Shown here piece after piece: positions 1 to 10,578 of a stretch of DNA of 64,000 nt; the first letter of the stretch is position 1, and each line of letters begins with the position of its first letter. The notes below the pieces were generated by a model that saw only the letters and a list, made by a program, of their open reading frames with translations, was not told the DNA's origin and searched no databases. Made by a program: the position numbers and the translations under genes. This DNA is from Burkholderiaceae bacterium (GTDB taxonomy: Bacteria > Pseudomonadota > Gammaproteobacteria > Burkholderiales > Burkholderiaceae_C), in the NCBI GenBank assembly GCA_016790175.1, contig JAEUPI010000140.1:1-64000 (forward strand), read 5' to 3'.

Positions 1-1071
<1,071 letters not shown>

Positions 1072-1164
1072 GGTCAGCTCCTTCAGAGGGACGTTCGATG
1101 GATAGACAGAAGAATCTCCGATGTCCATCAGGGTAGCGCGAACCCGTCGCTGCAGCGCAACCTA

Positions 1165-1180
1165 TGTCATATATAAGACA
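1165..1180. promoter_or_regulatory. 16-base palindrome upstream of aceA, putative operator
   Basis: TGTCATATATAAGACA has TGTC and GACA ends and matches its own reverse complement at all but two central positions. It lies about 94 bases upstream of the aceA start, in an AT-rich stretch (about 1160-1260) that contrasts with the GC-rich surroundings. Such a site fits a dimeric repressor, for example of the GntR type; the regulator is inferred, not identified. Confidence 0.5.
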
Positions 1181-1216
1181 ACAACAAAAGTTATTAAAAA
1201 TCAAATAGTTGTGCAG

Positions 1217-1239
1217 TGCATTCTCTATTGAGAAATGCA
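1217..1239. promoter_or_regulatory. imperfect inverted repeat upstream of aceA
   Basis: The arms TGCATTCTC (1217-1225) and GAGAAATGCA (1230-1239) pair with one extra base. The repeat lies 146-168 bases upstream of the aceA start and may be a second regulator site or part of an upstream activator region. The 3' end of the amidotransferase gene is 73 bases away, and no T-tract follows on the minus strand, so it does not look like an intrinsic terminator. Confidence 0.3.
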
Positions 1240-1311
1240 AACCAACAAAACGAAAAGCCGGCTCGATCGATGCAGCCCAATCATTCCGTATTGCAGAAAG
1301 CAAAATTCTTA

Positions 1312-2028
1312 TCACGGAAAACGGGACATCGCGTCACGCCATCGGCGGTACACACGATCGGCAAGACGGTGCTGCGCATCCAGCCACGACCCGATGCCGC
1401 TGCGGATGTCGTCCGGGGCCTGTACGGTAGGACTCTGACGCCGCGCACTGACGTAGGCATCGTCGGTGGCGCAAAGCCATTCATTGACCTTGTCAGCGTC
1501 GATCTCGACGTGGAACTGCATGGCCAGATGCGGCCCGATCGCGAACGCCTGGTTCGGACACATCGGACTGCTCGCCAGCCGCGTGGCCCCGGGGGGGACG
1601 TCGAACGCCTCGTAGTGCCAATGGAAGACCTGTTGCACCGGCTCCGGGCCGAACCATGCCCGGGCCGCCGGCACGTCGAGGATCTCCATGCGATGCCATC
1701 CGACTTCCGGCGCCGGCGAGGCCTTCACCGCGGCACCCAGGGATTTCGCCATCAACTGGCCGCCCAGACAATGACCAACCACCGGCACCTGCGCGTGCAT
1801 GGCCTGAAGGATCAGCCGTTCCGCCTGTCTCAGGAAAGGCAGCGGGTCGTTGGCGCTCATCGCTCCACCCAGCACGGCAAGGCCGCAGAAGCCCTCGATG
1901 CGATCGGGAAACGGTGTCCCGGCGGCCGCATTGCGCACGTCCAGGCCAATGCCCTCACGCTTGGCCCAGCTGCCGAGGTATCCCGGCCCGTCGTCGCTCA
2001 TGAATTGCAGCACCAGGACCGGTCTCAT
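1312..2028 (-). CDS. type 1 glutamine amidotransferase-like protein
   Basis: 238 residues with a class I glutamine amidotransferase fold. The nucleophile elbow GHCLGGQ carries Cys87, and the second part of the triad appears as MQFHVE with His and Glu. Proteins of this size and pattern resemble the glutaminase domain of GMP synthase but stand alone; they hydrolyse glutamine or a gamma-glutamyl compound, and their substrates are mostly unknown. The ATG at 2026-2028 has no strong ribosome binding site. The 3' end runs into the AT-rich region shared with the aceA promoter. Confidence 0.8.
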   Translation of the reverse strand: MRPVLVLQFMSDDGPGYLGSWAKREGIGLDVRNAAAGTPFPDRIEGFCGLAVLGGAMSANDPLPFLRQAERLILQAMHAQVPVVGHCLGGQLMAKSLGAAVKASPAPEVGWHRMEILDVPAARAWFGPEPVQQVFHWHYEAFDVPPGATRLASSPMCPNQAFAIGPHLAMQFHVEIDADKVNEWLCATDDAYVSARRQSPTVQAPDDIRSGIGSWLDAQHRLADRVYRRWRDAMSRFP

Positions 2029-2158
2029 GCCTTCGCGCCCTCAGGGTTCGATACCTTCCGAAATCATCGCTCGAAGTCGGGGGCCGGCCAATCCGGCGCG
2101 GCGCCCACAGCCGGGCGACCGGACGTGACCCCAACACCCGGCGTCTCGGCCAGTGCGC

Positions 2159-2199
2159 TTGACCTGGCGCAAGGCGCGGTCAGCGGGGAACCGAAGAAT
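2159..2199 (+). promoter_or_regulatory. Fnr/Crp-type box and -10 element of the hemerythrin gene
   Basis: TTGACCTGGCGCAA (2159-2172) fits the pattern TTGA-N6-GCAA, close to the Fnr consensus TTGAT-N4-ATCAA. A -10-like AAGAAT stands at 2194-2199, 21 bases downstream. This spacing is what a class II Fnr promoter (site centred near -41.5) shows. The start codon at 2227 is 54 bases from the box. The same layout recurs at 10579-10619. Confidence 0.5.
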
Positions 2200-2226
2200 C
2201 GATCATCCGCGAACAAAGGCCCGTCC

Positions 2227-2718
2227 ATGAGATCCAGTTCCCTCGCGCATCCTCGGCGAGCGACCAGCGCGTCGCGACCTACTCTGGATTCTCTCGATGC
2301 CACGCACCGGGAGATCCTCGCGGCGTTGACCCAGCTCGAGCAACTGGTGCAGCACCTGGCCGCCAATGGCAGCGACGCCGTGGCGCAGCAGAGCGCGGCC
2401 ACGGTTTGCCGTTTCTTTTCCACCGTCGCGCGCCAGCACCATCTGGATGAAGAACTGCAGGTGTTTCCGCCGCTCCTTGCACGCGCCGACACGGCGCTCG
2501 TCCAGCAGATCCAGCGCTTGCAGCAGGATCATGGCTGGCTCGAGGAAGACTGGATCGAGTTGTCGCCGCTGCTGCAGGCGGTTGCGGAAGGACAGAATGT
2601 CTACGAGGTGGAAACCTTGCGCGATGGCGTGAACGTGTTCGTGAACCTCTATCACGAACACATCGCTCTGGAAGACTCGCTGGTCTATCCCGCCGCGCGC
2701 AAGCAGGCCAAAGAGTAG
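2227..2718 (+). CDS. hemerythrin HHE-domain protein
   Basis: 163 residues forming one hemerythrin-type four-helix bundle that binds a di-iron centre. The metal-binding pattern is visible: THREI early, HHLDEE in helix 2, QDHGWLEED in helix 3 and YHEHIALED near the end, giving the His and HxxxE ligands. Family roles include oxygen or NO binding and sensing and iron storage. The ATG at 2227 is chosen because the conserved part begins soon after it; the open frame extends upstream without stop, but that part looks like non-coding GC-rich sequence. A putative Fnr-type promoter lies just upstream. Confidence 0.85.
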   Translation: MRSSSLAHPRRATSASRPTLDSLDATHREILAALTQLEQLVQHLAANGSDAVAQQSAATVCRFFSTVARQHHLDEELQVFPPLLARADTALVQQIQRLQQDHGWLEEDWIELSPLLQAVAEGQNVYEVETLRDGVNVFVNLYHEHIALEDSLVYPAARKQAKE

Positions 2719-2897
2719 GCTGGCCCCAGCGCTCGCTCGAGCGCACGATCGGCATCGACGAGACGTGATGCCGAGGCTGCTGTCTCGCGCACGACCAGGC
2801 GGCCGCTCGCGCCGGGACACGAATGCCGCGCAGGCATACTGCTGGCCCGAGCCGGCGCCGACCGGCTCCCCTCGACGTCACGAAAGGCCCGGTCGAC

Positions 2898-3854
2898 ATG
2901 AAGCTCGACGCGTCGATGAGCGCGCCGCCGTCGGGCGTCATGCTGGCTGCATATTTCAGTCTCGCTGCCAGCATGGCCCTGGTGGGCAGCTACGTCGGAC
3001 TGTCCAAGCTGCTCGTCGGCGTGTTTCCAGTGTTCCTGCTGGCATGGCTGCGCTTCGCGATCGCTGCCGGCGCGATGGTCCACTGGGTGCGCCGATCGCC
3101 GCTGGAGGCACCGCTGTCGCGGCACGACCGCGTGCTGCTGTTCTGGGAGAGCTTTCTCGGCAACTTCCTCTTTTCGATCTGCATGCTCTACGGCGTGGCG
3201 TTCAGTTCGGCTGTTTCGGCCGGCGTGGTGATGGCCGGGATTCCGGCCACCGTGGCGATCCTCTCGCGCATCTTCCTCGGCGAGCGCATGAACGCTCGCA
3301 CCGTGCTGGCGATCGCTTGCGCCATGGCGGGCATCACACTGCTGGCACTGGCGCGACCCGGTGATTTCGCGCCTTCGGGCGCCACCGGACCCGCCTGGAA
3401 GGCCACGCTGGGCCATGTTCTGCTCGTCGGGGCAATGGTGTGCGAGGCGAGCTACGTCGTCATCGGCAAGCGCCTTGCAGCGAACGTGTCGCCGCGTCGC
3501 ATCAGCGCGCTGATCAATCTGTGGGGTCTGGCATTGGTGACGCCTCTCGGGCTGTGGCAGGCCCGGCAATTCGACTTCGGCGGGGTGGCTTCGTCGGTCT
3601 GGGTGTTGCTCGTGTTCTACGCGCTCGCAGCGAGCACGGCCACGGTGTGGCTTTGGATGCGGGGCCTGCGGCATGTGCCGGCTGCGCGCGCCGGCGTGTT
3701 CACCGTGATGCTGCCGATCTCCGCGGCAGCTGTGGGCATCATGATCCTGGGTGAACCCTTTGGCGCTGCGCACATGGTGGCCTTCGCGCTCGCCGTGGCC
3801 GGACTGCTGCTGGCCACCTGGCCGAATCGCCGCGTCGACGACGAAACGCCCTAG
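2898..3854 (+). CDS. EamA/DMT-family transporter
   Basis: 318 residues with about ten hydrophobic helices in two homologous halves, the pattern of the drug/metabolite transporter (EamA) superfamily of inner-membrane exporters. Helices start near residue 14 (AAYFSLAASMALVGSYVG), and the second half begins near residue 170 after a short loop. The ATG at 2898 has GAAAGG upstream; an in-frame start 25 codons earlier adds an Arg/Pro-rich tail and is unlikely. The substrate cannot be predicted. Its TAG overlaps the stop codon of the convergent gene. Confidence 0.85.
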   Translation: MKLDASMSAPPSGVMLAAYFSLAASMALVGSYVGLSKLLVGVFPVFLLAWLRFAIAAGAMVHWVRRSPLEAPLSRHDRVLLFWESFLGNFLFSICMLYGVAFSSAVSAGVVMAGIPATVAILSRIFLGERMNARTVLAIACAMAGITLLALARPGDFAPSGATGPAWKATLGHVLLVGAMVCEASYVVIGKRLAANVSPRRISALINLWGLALVTPLGLWQARQFDFGGVASSVWVLLVFYALAASTATVWLWMRGLRHVPAARAGVFTVMLPISAAAVGIMILGEPFGAAHMVAFALAVAGLLLATWPNRRVDDETP

Positions 3855-4135
3855 TGCGCGCCAGCGCCTGGGCGCCCCTGGCCGAGCGAGGCGGGCACGA
3901 GGGCCGGAAACCGAAGATAGGTCGGATACAGCAGCTGATCGGTCAGCGTGAATGCGACTTCGGTGACGGCCCGCTTCAGCGCCACCTCGCGTTCGCGTGG
4001 TTGACCGATCAGCGCGCGCTCGAGCCAGCCGAAAAGCTCGTCTTCGAAACGGGTGCACAGGGTCACCAGTTCGCCGCTCAGGTCAACCGATTCCGATACG
4101 GCCGGCCGATGTTCGTCCAGGGAGTCTGCTGCCAT
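3851..4135 (-). CDS. hypothetical protein, 94 aa
   Basis: Small, mostly helical protein with acidic N-terminal and central parts and a hydrophobic stretch FTLTDQLLYPTYLRFPAL. I do not recognise the family. A good ribosome binding site (AGGAGGGCG) stands before the ATG at 4133-4135, supporting this start. The gene lies just downstream of the hydrolase gene on the same strand (31 bases) and is convergent with the EamA gene, whose stop it shares through a CTAG palindrome. Confidence 0.6.
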   Translation of the reverse strand: MAADSLDEHRPAVSESVDLSGELVTLCTRFEDELFGWLERALIGQPREREVALKRAVTEVAFTLTDQLLYPTYLRFPALVPASLGQGRPGAGAH

Positions 4136-4166
4136 CGATCGCCCTCCTGCGCGCGAGGACGCGAGC

Positions 4167-5206
4167 TTAGCGCCGTGTGGGCGACTCGTGCAGGTAGCTG
4201 TGCAGCTCGGCATTGGGTCGATCGAGGAGGTCCGTGCGGTCCCGTTCACGCAGGTGCCGGTCGAAGAACGCCAGCGCGTAGTCGGCGATCCAGCGTGGAT
4301 TGCCTTGTGCGACAGCAGCGACCGTGTCGCGACCGATCGACGCCAGGTTCGTCCAACCCAGATGATTCTCGCCGCGCAACACCATCAGGTAGCGCCCGGC
4401 GTGCAGCCGCTCGAACATCGCCGGCAGGTCGGGCGTGATACCGAAGTCGAGCGTGCCACCCTGCAGCATCACCGGCACGGGTACGGACACCTCGGCATGC
4501 GGCTGCAGATACGGCGCCACGTAGGGCGAGAGCCCGAGAGCCGCGCGCACTCGCGGCTCGCGCCACGCGGTCCGCGCACCCGCCAGGCCGAGCACCGTGT
4601 AGCCCCCGAGCGAATGGCCGATCGCACCGATGCGGCCGTCGTCCACATGCCGATGCAGAAACGCCGATCTGTCGGCGTCGGCGGCGACGAGCAGATCGAT
4701 CAGCGCTGTCATGTCCTGCCGACGGTCGATGTAGGTCTCGGCGATCCAGTCCTGGGGTCGCGCGAACGCGGTGACGCCTCCGATGCCCGCACGCCCCTGC
4801 GCGTCGGCATGGTCCACCGCTGCCACGATATAGCCCATGCGCGACAAGTGCTCGGTCAGGAAGATCGACTGGTCGCCGGCACCGAGGTAGCCGTGCGAGA
4901 ACACCAGCAGCGGATGGCGCCCGGGTGCCGGCGGGGCGCCGGCCGCCACGCGCCCGATCGGCCCGCCGTAGTCGAAGCGCTTTTCGCCGGCGACGGCCGG
5001 ATACCAGACGAACAAACGCCGCCCCTGCGCTCCGGCCGTGGCATCACCCGCGTGCCACTCGCTGCGGCGAAAGCCAGCTGCGTGGCGTGTGGAGCCATCG
5101 GCGTCGCGGCTCGATGCCAGCCATCCCAGCGTGACCCCGGCTGCTGTCAGCAATGCGCCGCGCCGATGCGGGTCGACGGAGCCGGCGCTGCGCGCCAAAC
5201 CGTCCG

Positions 5207-5210
<4 letters not shown>
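4167..5210 (-). CDS. alpha/beta hydrolase, PAF-acetylhydrolase/dienelactone-hydrolase-like, exported
   Basis: 347 residues. The nucleophile motif GHSLGG with the catalytic serine, the oxyanion segment VFSHGYLG and a late histidine (GENHLGW) indicate a serine hydrolase resembling platelet-activating-factor acetylhydrolase relatives. The N-terminus has HRRGALLTAAGVTLGWLASS, a twin-arginine or membrane-anchor type signal, so it probably acts in the periplasm. The ATG at 5208-5210 overlaps the TGA of dusA (ATGA), implying coupled translation. The substrate is unknown. Confidence 0.75.
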
Positions 5211-6214
<1,004 letters not shown>

Positions 6215-6303
6215 CGGATTCGCCGCTCGGGCAATAGCGGCAAGTCGCCGCATCGCATTGTCGCTCACGGGGCCTGTCGGCGCCCGTGAGCGCCAGCGCG
6301 CGA

Positions 6304-6648
6304 TCAGCGCTGAACGAGGCGGGCGAACTCCCAGATCAGATAGGCGGCACCGCCGAGAATCGTCGTGATCACGACACCGGTCGGCAGCTCCATCAAGCGA
6401 GGTCGCCCGGAGGCCACCCGCTCCCGAGGCAGCGGGCTGGGTCGGGTAAAGCCAGACTCCTCGCCCATCTGGGTCGATGCGAACGTGCCGACCTGCGAGT
6501 TGTAGAGATCGGCATGTTGTGTGCTGGGCACGTGGCCGTACTCGCTATTGGGAAACAGACCACCGTATCCTGTCGAGCGCATCAGTTCACTCGGACGCTC
6601 GTCGGAAGGTTCGTCGTGCCAGTCGAAGACGTGGTAGTCGCGCGCCAT
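6304..6648 (-). CDS. hypothetical protein with a C-terminal membrane helix
   Basis: About 114 residues if the ATG at 6646-6648 is used; a TTG start 11 codons earlier is possible. The first 80 residues are hydrophilic, rich in Asp, Glu, Ser, Tyr and Pro. The C-terminus has one hydrophobic helix (VVITTILGGAAYLIW) followed by a short basic tail, so it looks tail-anchored in the inner membrane. I do not recognise the family. It lies 89 bases upstream of dusA on the same strand and is divergent from the response regulator gene. Confidence 0.55.
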   Translation of the reverse strand: MARDYHVFDWHDEPSDERPSELMRSTGYGGLFPNSEYGHVPSTQHADLYNSQVGTFASTQMGEESGFTRPSPLPRERVASGRPRLMELPTGVVITTILGGAAYLIWEFARLVQR

Positions 6649-6863
6649 GCCCGGATTGTTCAACCGATAGCCGCGATGCAACAGCCCGCGGTTGAATGGA
6701 CGTCGCGATCGGGCTGCTGCAGGCTGTGACGGATTGCCTTCCCACGACGTGCCGGCGATCGTTCGGGTCGCCGTGCGGCATGTCCCGGCTCTCGTCCGGG
6801 GCGACGGACCAGTGCCTTGCGGCGCTCACTAGAATCGTTGCGAACTCCTGCCCTGTGCGTGCG

Positions 6864-7601
6864 ATGAGCAGTCCGAACCCGCAACAACCCGTTGCCCATG
6901 GCGTGTTGATCGTCGATGACGATCCACAGGTCACTGAGCTGCTGCAGGACTATCTCGAGGGGCATGGTTTCCGTACCCATGCGGTGCCGAATGGAGAGCG
7001 CATGCGTCAGGCGCTGGCCAGGCAGCCGGCGGATCTCGTGCTGCTCGACCTGGGCCTGCCGGGCGAAGACGGCCTGAGCCTGATGCGCTGGTTGCGCGAA
7101 AACAGGGACGGACCCGTCATCATCCTCACCGGTCGCGGCGAGGCCGTGGACCGCGTGGTGGGCCTCGAGCTCGGGGCTGACGACTACATCGCCAAGCCGT
7201 TCGACCTGCGTGAGCTGCTGGCGCGTGTGCGCGCCGTGCTGCGTCGAACGAATGCGTCCTCCACAACGCCTGGCGCTGCGATCTTCGCGTTCCAGGGCTT
7301 CCGACTCGACACCAAGGGGCGCACGTTGCAGCGTGAGTGCGGTACCGACGTGCCGCTGACGAACGGCGAGTACGCCTTGCTGCTCGCCTTCGTGCAGGCG
7401 CCGCACCGGGTGTTGTCGCGCGACGAGCTGCTCAATGCGACGCACGGGCGCGACGCCGGCCCGTACGACAAGACCATCGACGTGCAGGTCGGGCGCCTTC
7501 GTCGCAAGATCGAGCGTGATGCGGCGCAGCCTGCGCTGATCAAGGCCGTGCGCGGCGCCGGCTATCTGCTCACGGTCGATGTGCAGCGCTTGAGCGCGTG
7601 A
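6864..7601 (+). CDS. OmpR/PhoB-family response regulator
   Basis: 245 residues: a receiver domain (about residues 13-125) with acidic pocket VDDD, phospho-acceptor Asp62 in LLDLGLPG and the KPF lysine motif, followed by a winged-helix DNA-binding domain ending in KTIDVQVGRLRRKIE and VRGAGYLL. The ATG at 6864 is chosen because the receiver begins soon after it. The hybrid kinase gene starts 10 bases downstream, so the two form a two-component pair. A TAGAAT -10-like element lies at 6830-6835. Confidence 0.93.
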   Translation: MSSPNPQQPVAHGVLIVDDDPQVTELLQDYLEGHGFRTHAVPNGERMRQALARQPADLVLLDLGLPGEDGLSLMRWLRENRDGPVIILTGRGEAVDRVVGLELGADDYIAKPFDLRELLARVRAVLRRTNASSTTPGAAIFAFQGFRLDTKGRTLQRECGTDVPLTNGEYALLLAFVQAPHRVLSRDELLNATHGRDAGPYDKTIDVQVGRLRRKIERDAAQPALIKAVRGAGYLLTVDVQRLSA

Positions 7602-7611
7602 TCGACCGGCA

Positions 7612-9621
7612 GTGAAGAACCTCCATCGCCAACTGGTCGAGGTCTCGCCCGACGGCATCGTCGTCGTCGACACGCGCGGCCGCATCATCCATGTCAATGC
7701 CCAGGCCGAGCGGCTGTTCGGCTATGCCGAAGGACGCATGGTGGGCTTGCCTCTGGAGTCGCTGGTGCCGCAGCGCTTTCGCGCAGTGCACGACAAGCAT
7801 CGCTCGCATTTCATGGGTCATGCGAATGCCCGCTCCATGGGCATCGGCATGCATCTCACCGGGCTGCGACGCGACGGCAGCGAGTTCCCGATCGAGGTCG
7901 GACTGGCGCCGCTGAGCGATGCGACCGGCCATGTCGCGGCGGCGGCTTACGTGCGTGATCTGTCCCCCACCGACCGCGGACAGGCCGCTTTCAAGCAGAT
8001 CCGCTACCAGGAAGTGGTGCGCCGCTTCAGCCAGGAGGCGTTCACCGAACTGCATCTGGAACGGGTGGTGCAACGTGCGCCTCAGCTGCTGGCCGACGCG
8101 CTGGAGTGCGACGCGAGCGAACTGCTGCTGCTCAGTCGAGACCGTCGCGAGTTTCAGCTCAGGGCGTCACACGGCGTGGACGAGGCTCTGCGCGCCGCGC
8201 AGCACACGTCCAACACGCCGCAATCGATGCCCGGCTTCGTGATCGCTGCCAATGAACCGGTCGTCGCCGATGACCTGCGACGCGAGTCGCGCTGGCAGGT
8301 CAGCCCGGCCGTGGTCGAGGCGGGCTATCGCGCGCTGCTGGCGGTGCCGGTGCAGCTGCGCGGTCAGTCGGTGGGTGTGCTCACCGCACGCTCGCGTCAG
8401 GTCAAACGATTCGCCCACGACGACGTCAGCGTGTTGACGGCGATCGCCTACCTGGTCTCGGTACTGCTCGAACGCCAGCAGGGCGAGGAACGCCTGACGC
8501 AAGGGCAGAAGATGGAGGCGCTGGGTCAGCTCACCGGCGGCGTGGCGCACGACTTCAACAACATCCTCACCGTCGTACTCGGCAACCTGCAGTTGCTGGA
8601 CGACCTGCTGCAGGATCAGCAGCGCCCGTTGAAGTACGCCGCCGCGGCGACGCGCGCGGCCCAGCGTGGGGCCGATCTGACGCGCAAGCTGCTGGCCTTC
8701 TCGCGCAAGCAGCCACTGGCGGCCCGACCCGTGGCAGTGGAAGCATTCTTTCGAAACTGGACCGAACTGCTGGGTCGCACGCTGGACGAATCCATTCGAC
8801 TCGTCACGCGCTGCAGCGAACCGGGCTTGGTGTTGCACACCGACCCGGGATTGCTCGAGACCGCCCTGCTCAATCTGGCGCTCAATGCGCGCGATGCGAT
8901 GCCGGGGGGCGGCACCCTGACCGTCACGGCCGAGCCGGCGTCGATCGCGCACGACGATCCGGTCGACGCCCGCGAGCTGACAGCCGGCGCGTACGTGCTG
9001 ATCTCGGTGACCGACACCGGGTTCGGCATGGACGCGGAGGTGATGCGCCATGTCTTCGAGCCCTTCTTCAGCACGAAGGACGGTCGCGGCAGCGGGCTCG
9101 GCCTGGCCATGGTCTATGGCTTCGTACGGCAGACCGGCGGCGGCGTGGCCGTCTACAGCGAACCGGGCCGGGGCACCACGTTCAAGCTTTACCTGCCAAG
9201 GCAATCCGGTGATGCGGCGGGAGCCGGCGACGCGGTCGAGCAGCGGCCGAGGGGCAACGAGCGCATCCTGCTGGTCGAGGATGACGACGAGGTGCGTGCC
9301 GTGGCTGGAGCCTTCCTGGCACAGCTTGGCTATCAAGTGGTCGAGGTGGGCCATGCGACCGCGGCGCTGGAAGTGCTCGATCGCGAAGCCGGCTTCGACC
9401 TGTTGTTCTCGGACGTGGTGCTGCCGGGCGGCACGAGCGGTCCGCAATTGGCCCAGATCGCGATGGAGCGATTCCCGAATCTGAAGGCGTTGCTCGCCTC
9501 AGGCTATCCGCGCGACGCGCTCAGCGGCCTGAAAGGCGAACTCGAGCACGTGGCGCTGCTGAGCAAGCCCTATTCACGAGATGAACTCGCGCGCGCCGTG
9601 CGGCGCGCGCTCGGCGACTAG
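7612..9621 (+). CDS. soluble PAS-GAF hybrid sensor histidine kinase
   Basis: 669 residues with a GTG start. Order: PAS (about 10-120), GAF (about 140-295), HisKA with His313 in GGVAHDFNN, HATPase with DTGFGMD and the G-boxes, then a C-terminal receiver with phospho-acceptor Asp601 in FSDVVLPGG. No membrane segment is seen, so it senses a cytoplasmic signal. The PAS segment around VHDKHRSHF and GLRRDGSEFP recalls FixL-type PAS domains, with His60 at about the heme-ligand position, but the FixL distal arginine is not present. The partner is the OmpR-type regulator upstream. Confidence 0.9.
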   Translation: MKNLHRQLVEVSPDGIVVVDTRGRIIHVNAQAERLFGYAEGRMVGLPLESLVPQRFRAVHDKHRSHFMGHANARSMGIGMHLTGLRRDGSEFPIEVGLAPLSDATGHVAAAAYVRDLSPTDRGQAAFKQIRYQEVVRRFSQEAFTELHLERVVQRAPQLLADALECDASELLLLSRDRREFQLRASHGVDEALRAAQHTSNTPQSMPGFVIAANEPVVADDLRRESRWQVSPAVVEAGYRALLAVPVQLRGQSVGVLTARSRQVKRFAHDDVSVLTAIAYLVSVLLERQQGEERLTQGQKMEALGQLTGGVAHDFNNILTVVLGNLQLLDDLLQDQQRPLKYAAAATRAAQRGADLTRKLLAFSRKQPLAARPVAVEAFFRNWTELLGRTLDESIRLVTRCSEPGLVLHTDPGLLETALLNLALNARDAMPGGGTLTVTAEPASIAHDDPVDARELTAGAYVLISVTDTGFGMDAEVMRHVFEPFFSTKDGRGSGLGLAMVYGFVRQTGGGVAVYSEPGRGTTFKLYLPRQSGDAAGAGDAVEQRPRGNERILLVEDDDEVRAVAGAFLAQLGYQVVEVGHATAALEVLDREAGFDLLFSDVVLPGGTSGPQLAQIAMERFPNLKALLASGYPRDALSGLKGELEHVALLSKPYSRDELARAVRRALGD

Positions 9622-9630
9622 CTGTTGGCG

Positions 9631-10404
9631 TCAGGCTGCCTCGGCCGGCGCCGCCCAGGCTGCGGCAGATCCGTCGCCGGCGGCTGCCGCCGAACGCAGC
9701 GCCGCGATATCGATCAGCTCGATTTCGCGCAGGTGCACCTTGATCAAGCCGTCGTCCTGGAAGCGGGAGAACAAGCGGCTGACGCTCTCCAACGTCAGGC
9801 CAAGATAGCTGCCGATCTCGGCACGGCTCATGCGCAGGTTGAATGCCCGCGGCGAGTAGCCGTTGGCCGCGAAGCGCTGCGACAAATCGAGCAGGAAGCG
9901 CGCCAATCGCTGCGCGGCCCGCATGCCGCCCAGTCGCATGAGGTGCTCCCGCTCACGGCGCAGGGCGGAGCCGAAATGGCGATAGAGGTCGTTGCGCAGA
10001 CCGGGCACACGCGAACAGGCGGTCTCGAAGTCGGCGATCGGCAGAACCAGCACCTCGCTGTCTTCCAGCGCCTGCACATCGGTGGCACAGGGCTGGCCGG
10101 CCAGCGCGTCGGCACCGAGCAGATCACCGCGCATCGGGAAGTCGAGCACCAGTTCCTCCCCGTCATCGCCCGGCAGCGACGACTTCAGGCACCCGAATCG
10201 CACCACGAACAACGCGGTCGACGGCATGCCGGCGCGGTAGAGATAGGTGCCGCGACGGATGCGGCGCGGCGTCCATTGGGCGCCGGCATCGCCGAGCGCG
10301 ATGCTCGGAAAGGCGATCTGCTGGCAGCCGTCCTGGGCGGCGCGCTGGACATGGAGGGCCGACACGTCGTGCCGGATCGGGGTGGCGATGGTCTGGACGT
10401 TCAT
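9631..10404 (-). CDS. Crp/Fnr-family regulator without the Fnr iron-sulfur cysteines
   Basis: 257 residues: cyclic-nucleotide-binding-like beta barrel (about 45-150), dimer helix, and a C-terminal helix-turn-helix MSRAEIGSYLGLTLESVSRLFSRF that closely matches Fnr, including the E-SVSR recognition motif. Only one cysteine (Cys27) is near the N-terminus and the Fnr CxxCxxxxxC cluster is absent, so it is more like FixK/Dnr proteins that do not sense oxygen through an iron-sulfur cluster. The ATG at 10402-10404 is chosen; upstream in-frame sequence is not Fnr-like. The gene is convergent with the hybrid kinase gene. Confidence 0.88.
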   Translation of the reverse strand: MNVQTIATPIRHDVSALHVQRAAQDGCQQIAFPSIALGDAGAQWTPRRIRRGTYLYRAGMPSTALFVVRFGCLKSSLPGDDGEELVLDFPMRGDLLGADALAGQPCATDVQALEDSEVLVLPIADFETACSRVPGLRNDLYRHFGSALRREREHLMRLGGMRAAQRLARFLLDLSQRFAANGYSPRAFNLRMSRAEIGSYLGLTLESVSRLFSRFQDDGLIKVHLREIELIDIAALRSAAAAGDGSAAAWAAPAEAA

Positions 10405-10423
10405 GCTTGTGGTTCCGGTTGGC

Positions 10424-10437
10424 TTGATGCTGAGCAA
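10424..10437. promoter_or_regulatory. Fnr-type box directly upstream of the Crp/Fnr gene
   Basis: TTGATGCTGAGCAA matches TTGAT-N4-ATCAA at nine of ten defined positions. It ends 19 bases from the start codon at 10404, so it overlaps the leader or core promoter. That position suits negative autoregulation rather than class II activation. Confidence 0.5.
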
Positions 10438-10578
10438 GACTTTACGAATCGCCTCCTCGGCGGCGGTGAACGCTCGACATCGTTCGGCAACAGTTGACAA
10501 CAAACCGGCCTGGCGGCACCTGCGCTTGCGTCCGGTCAACCACGGCGGCGCTCGCGCTCCGCGCCAAGGCAGGATCTG

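Noticed and set aside
1216..2226. Open frame extending the hemerythrin gene upstream by 337 codons
   Set aside because: It runs antisense across the amidotransferase gene and has no domain similarity; the hemerythrin fold begins after the ATG at 2227.
9631..10404. Assignment of the Crp/Fnr gene as a true oxygen-sensing Fnr
   Set aside because: The iron-sulfur cysteine cluster of Fnr is missing; only the DNA-binding part matches.
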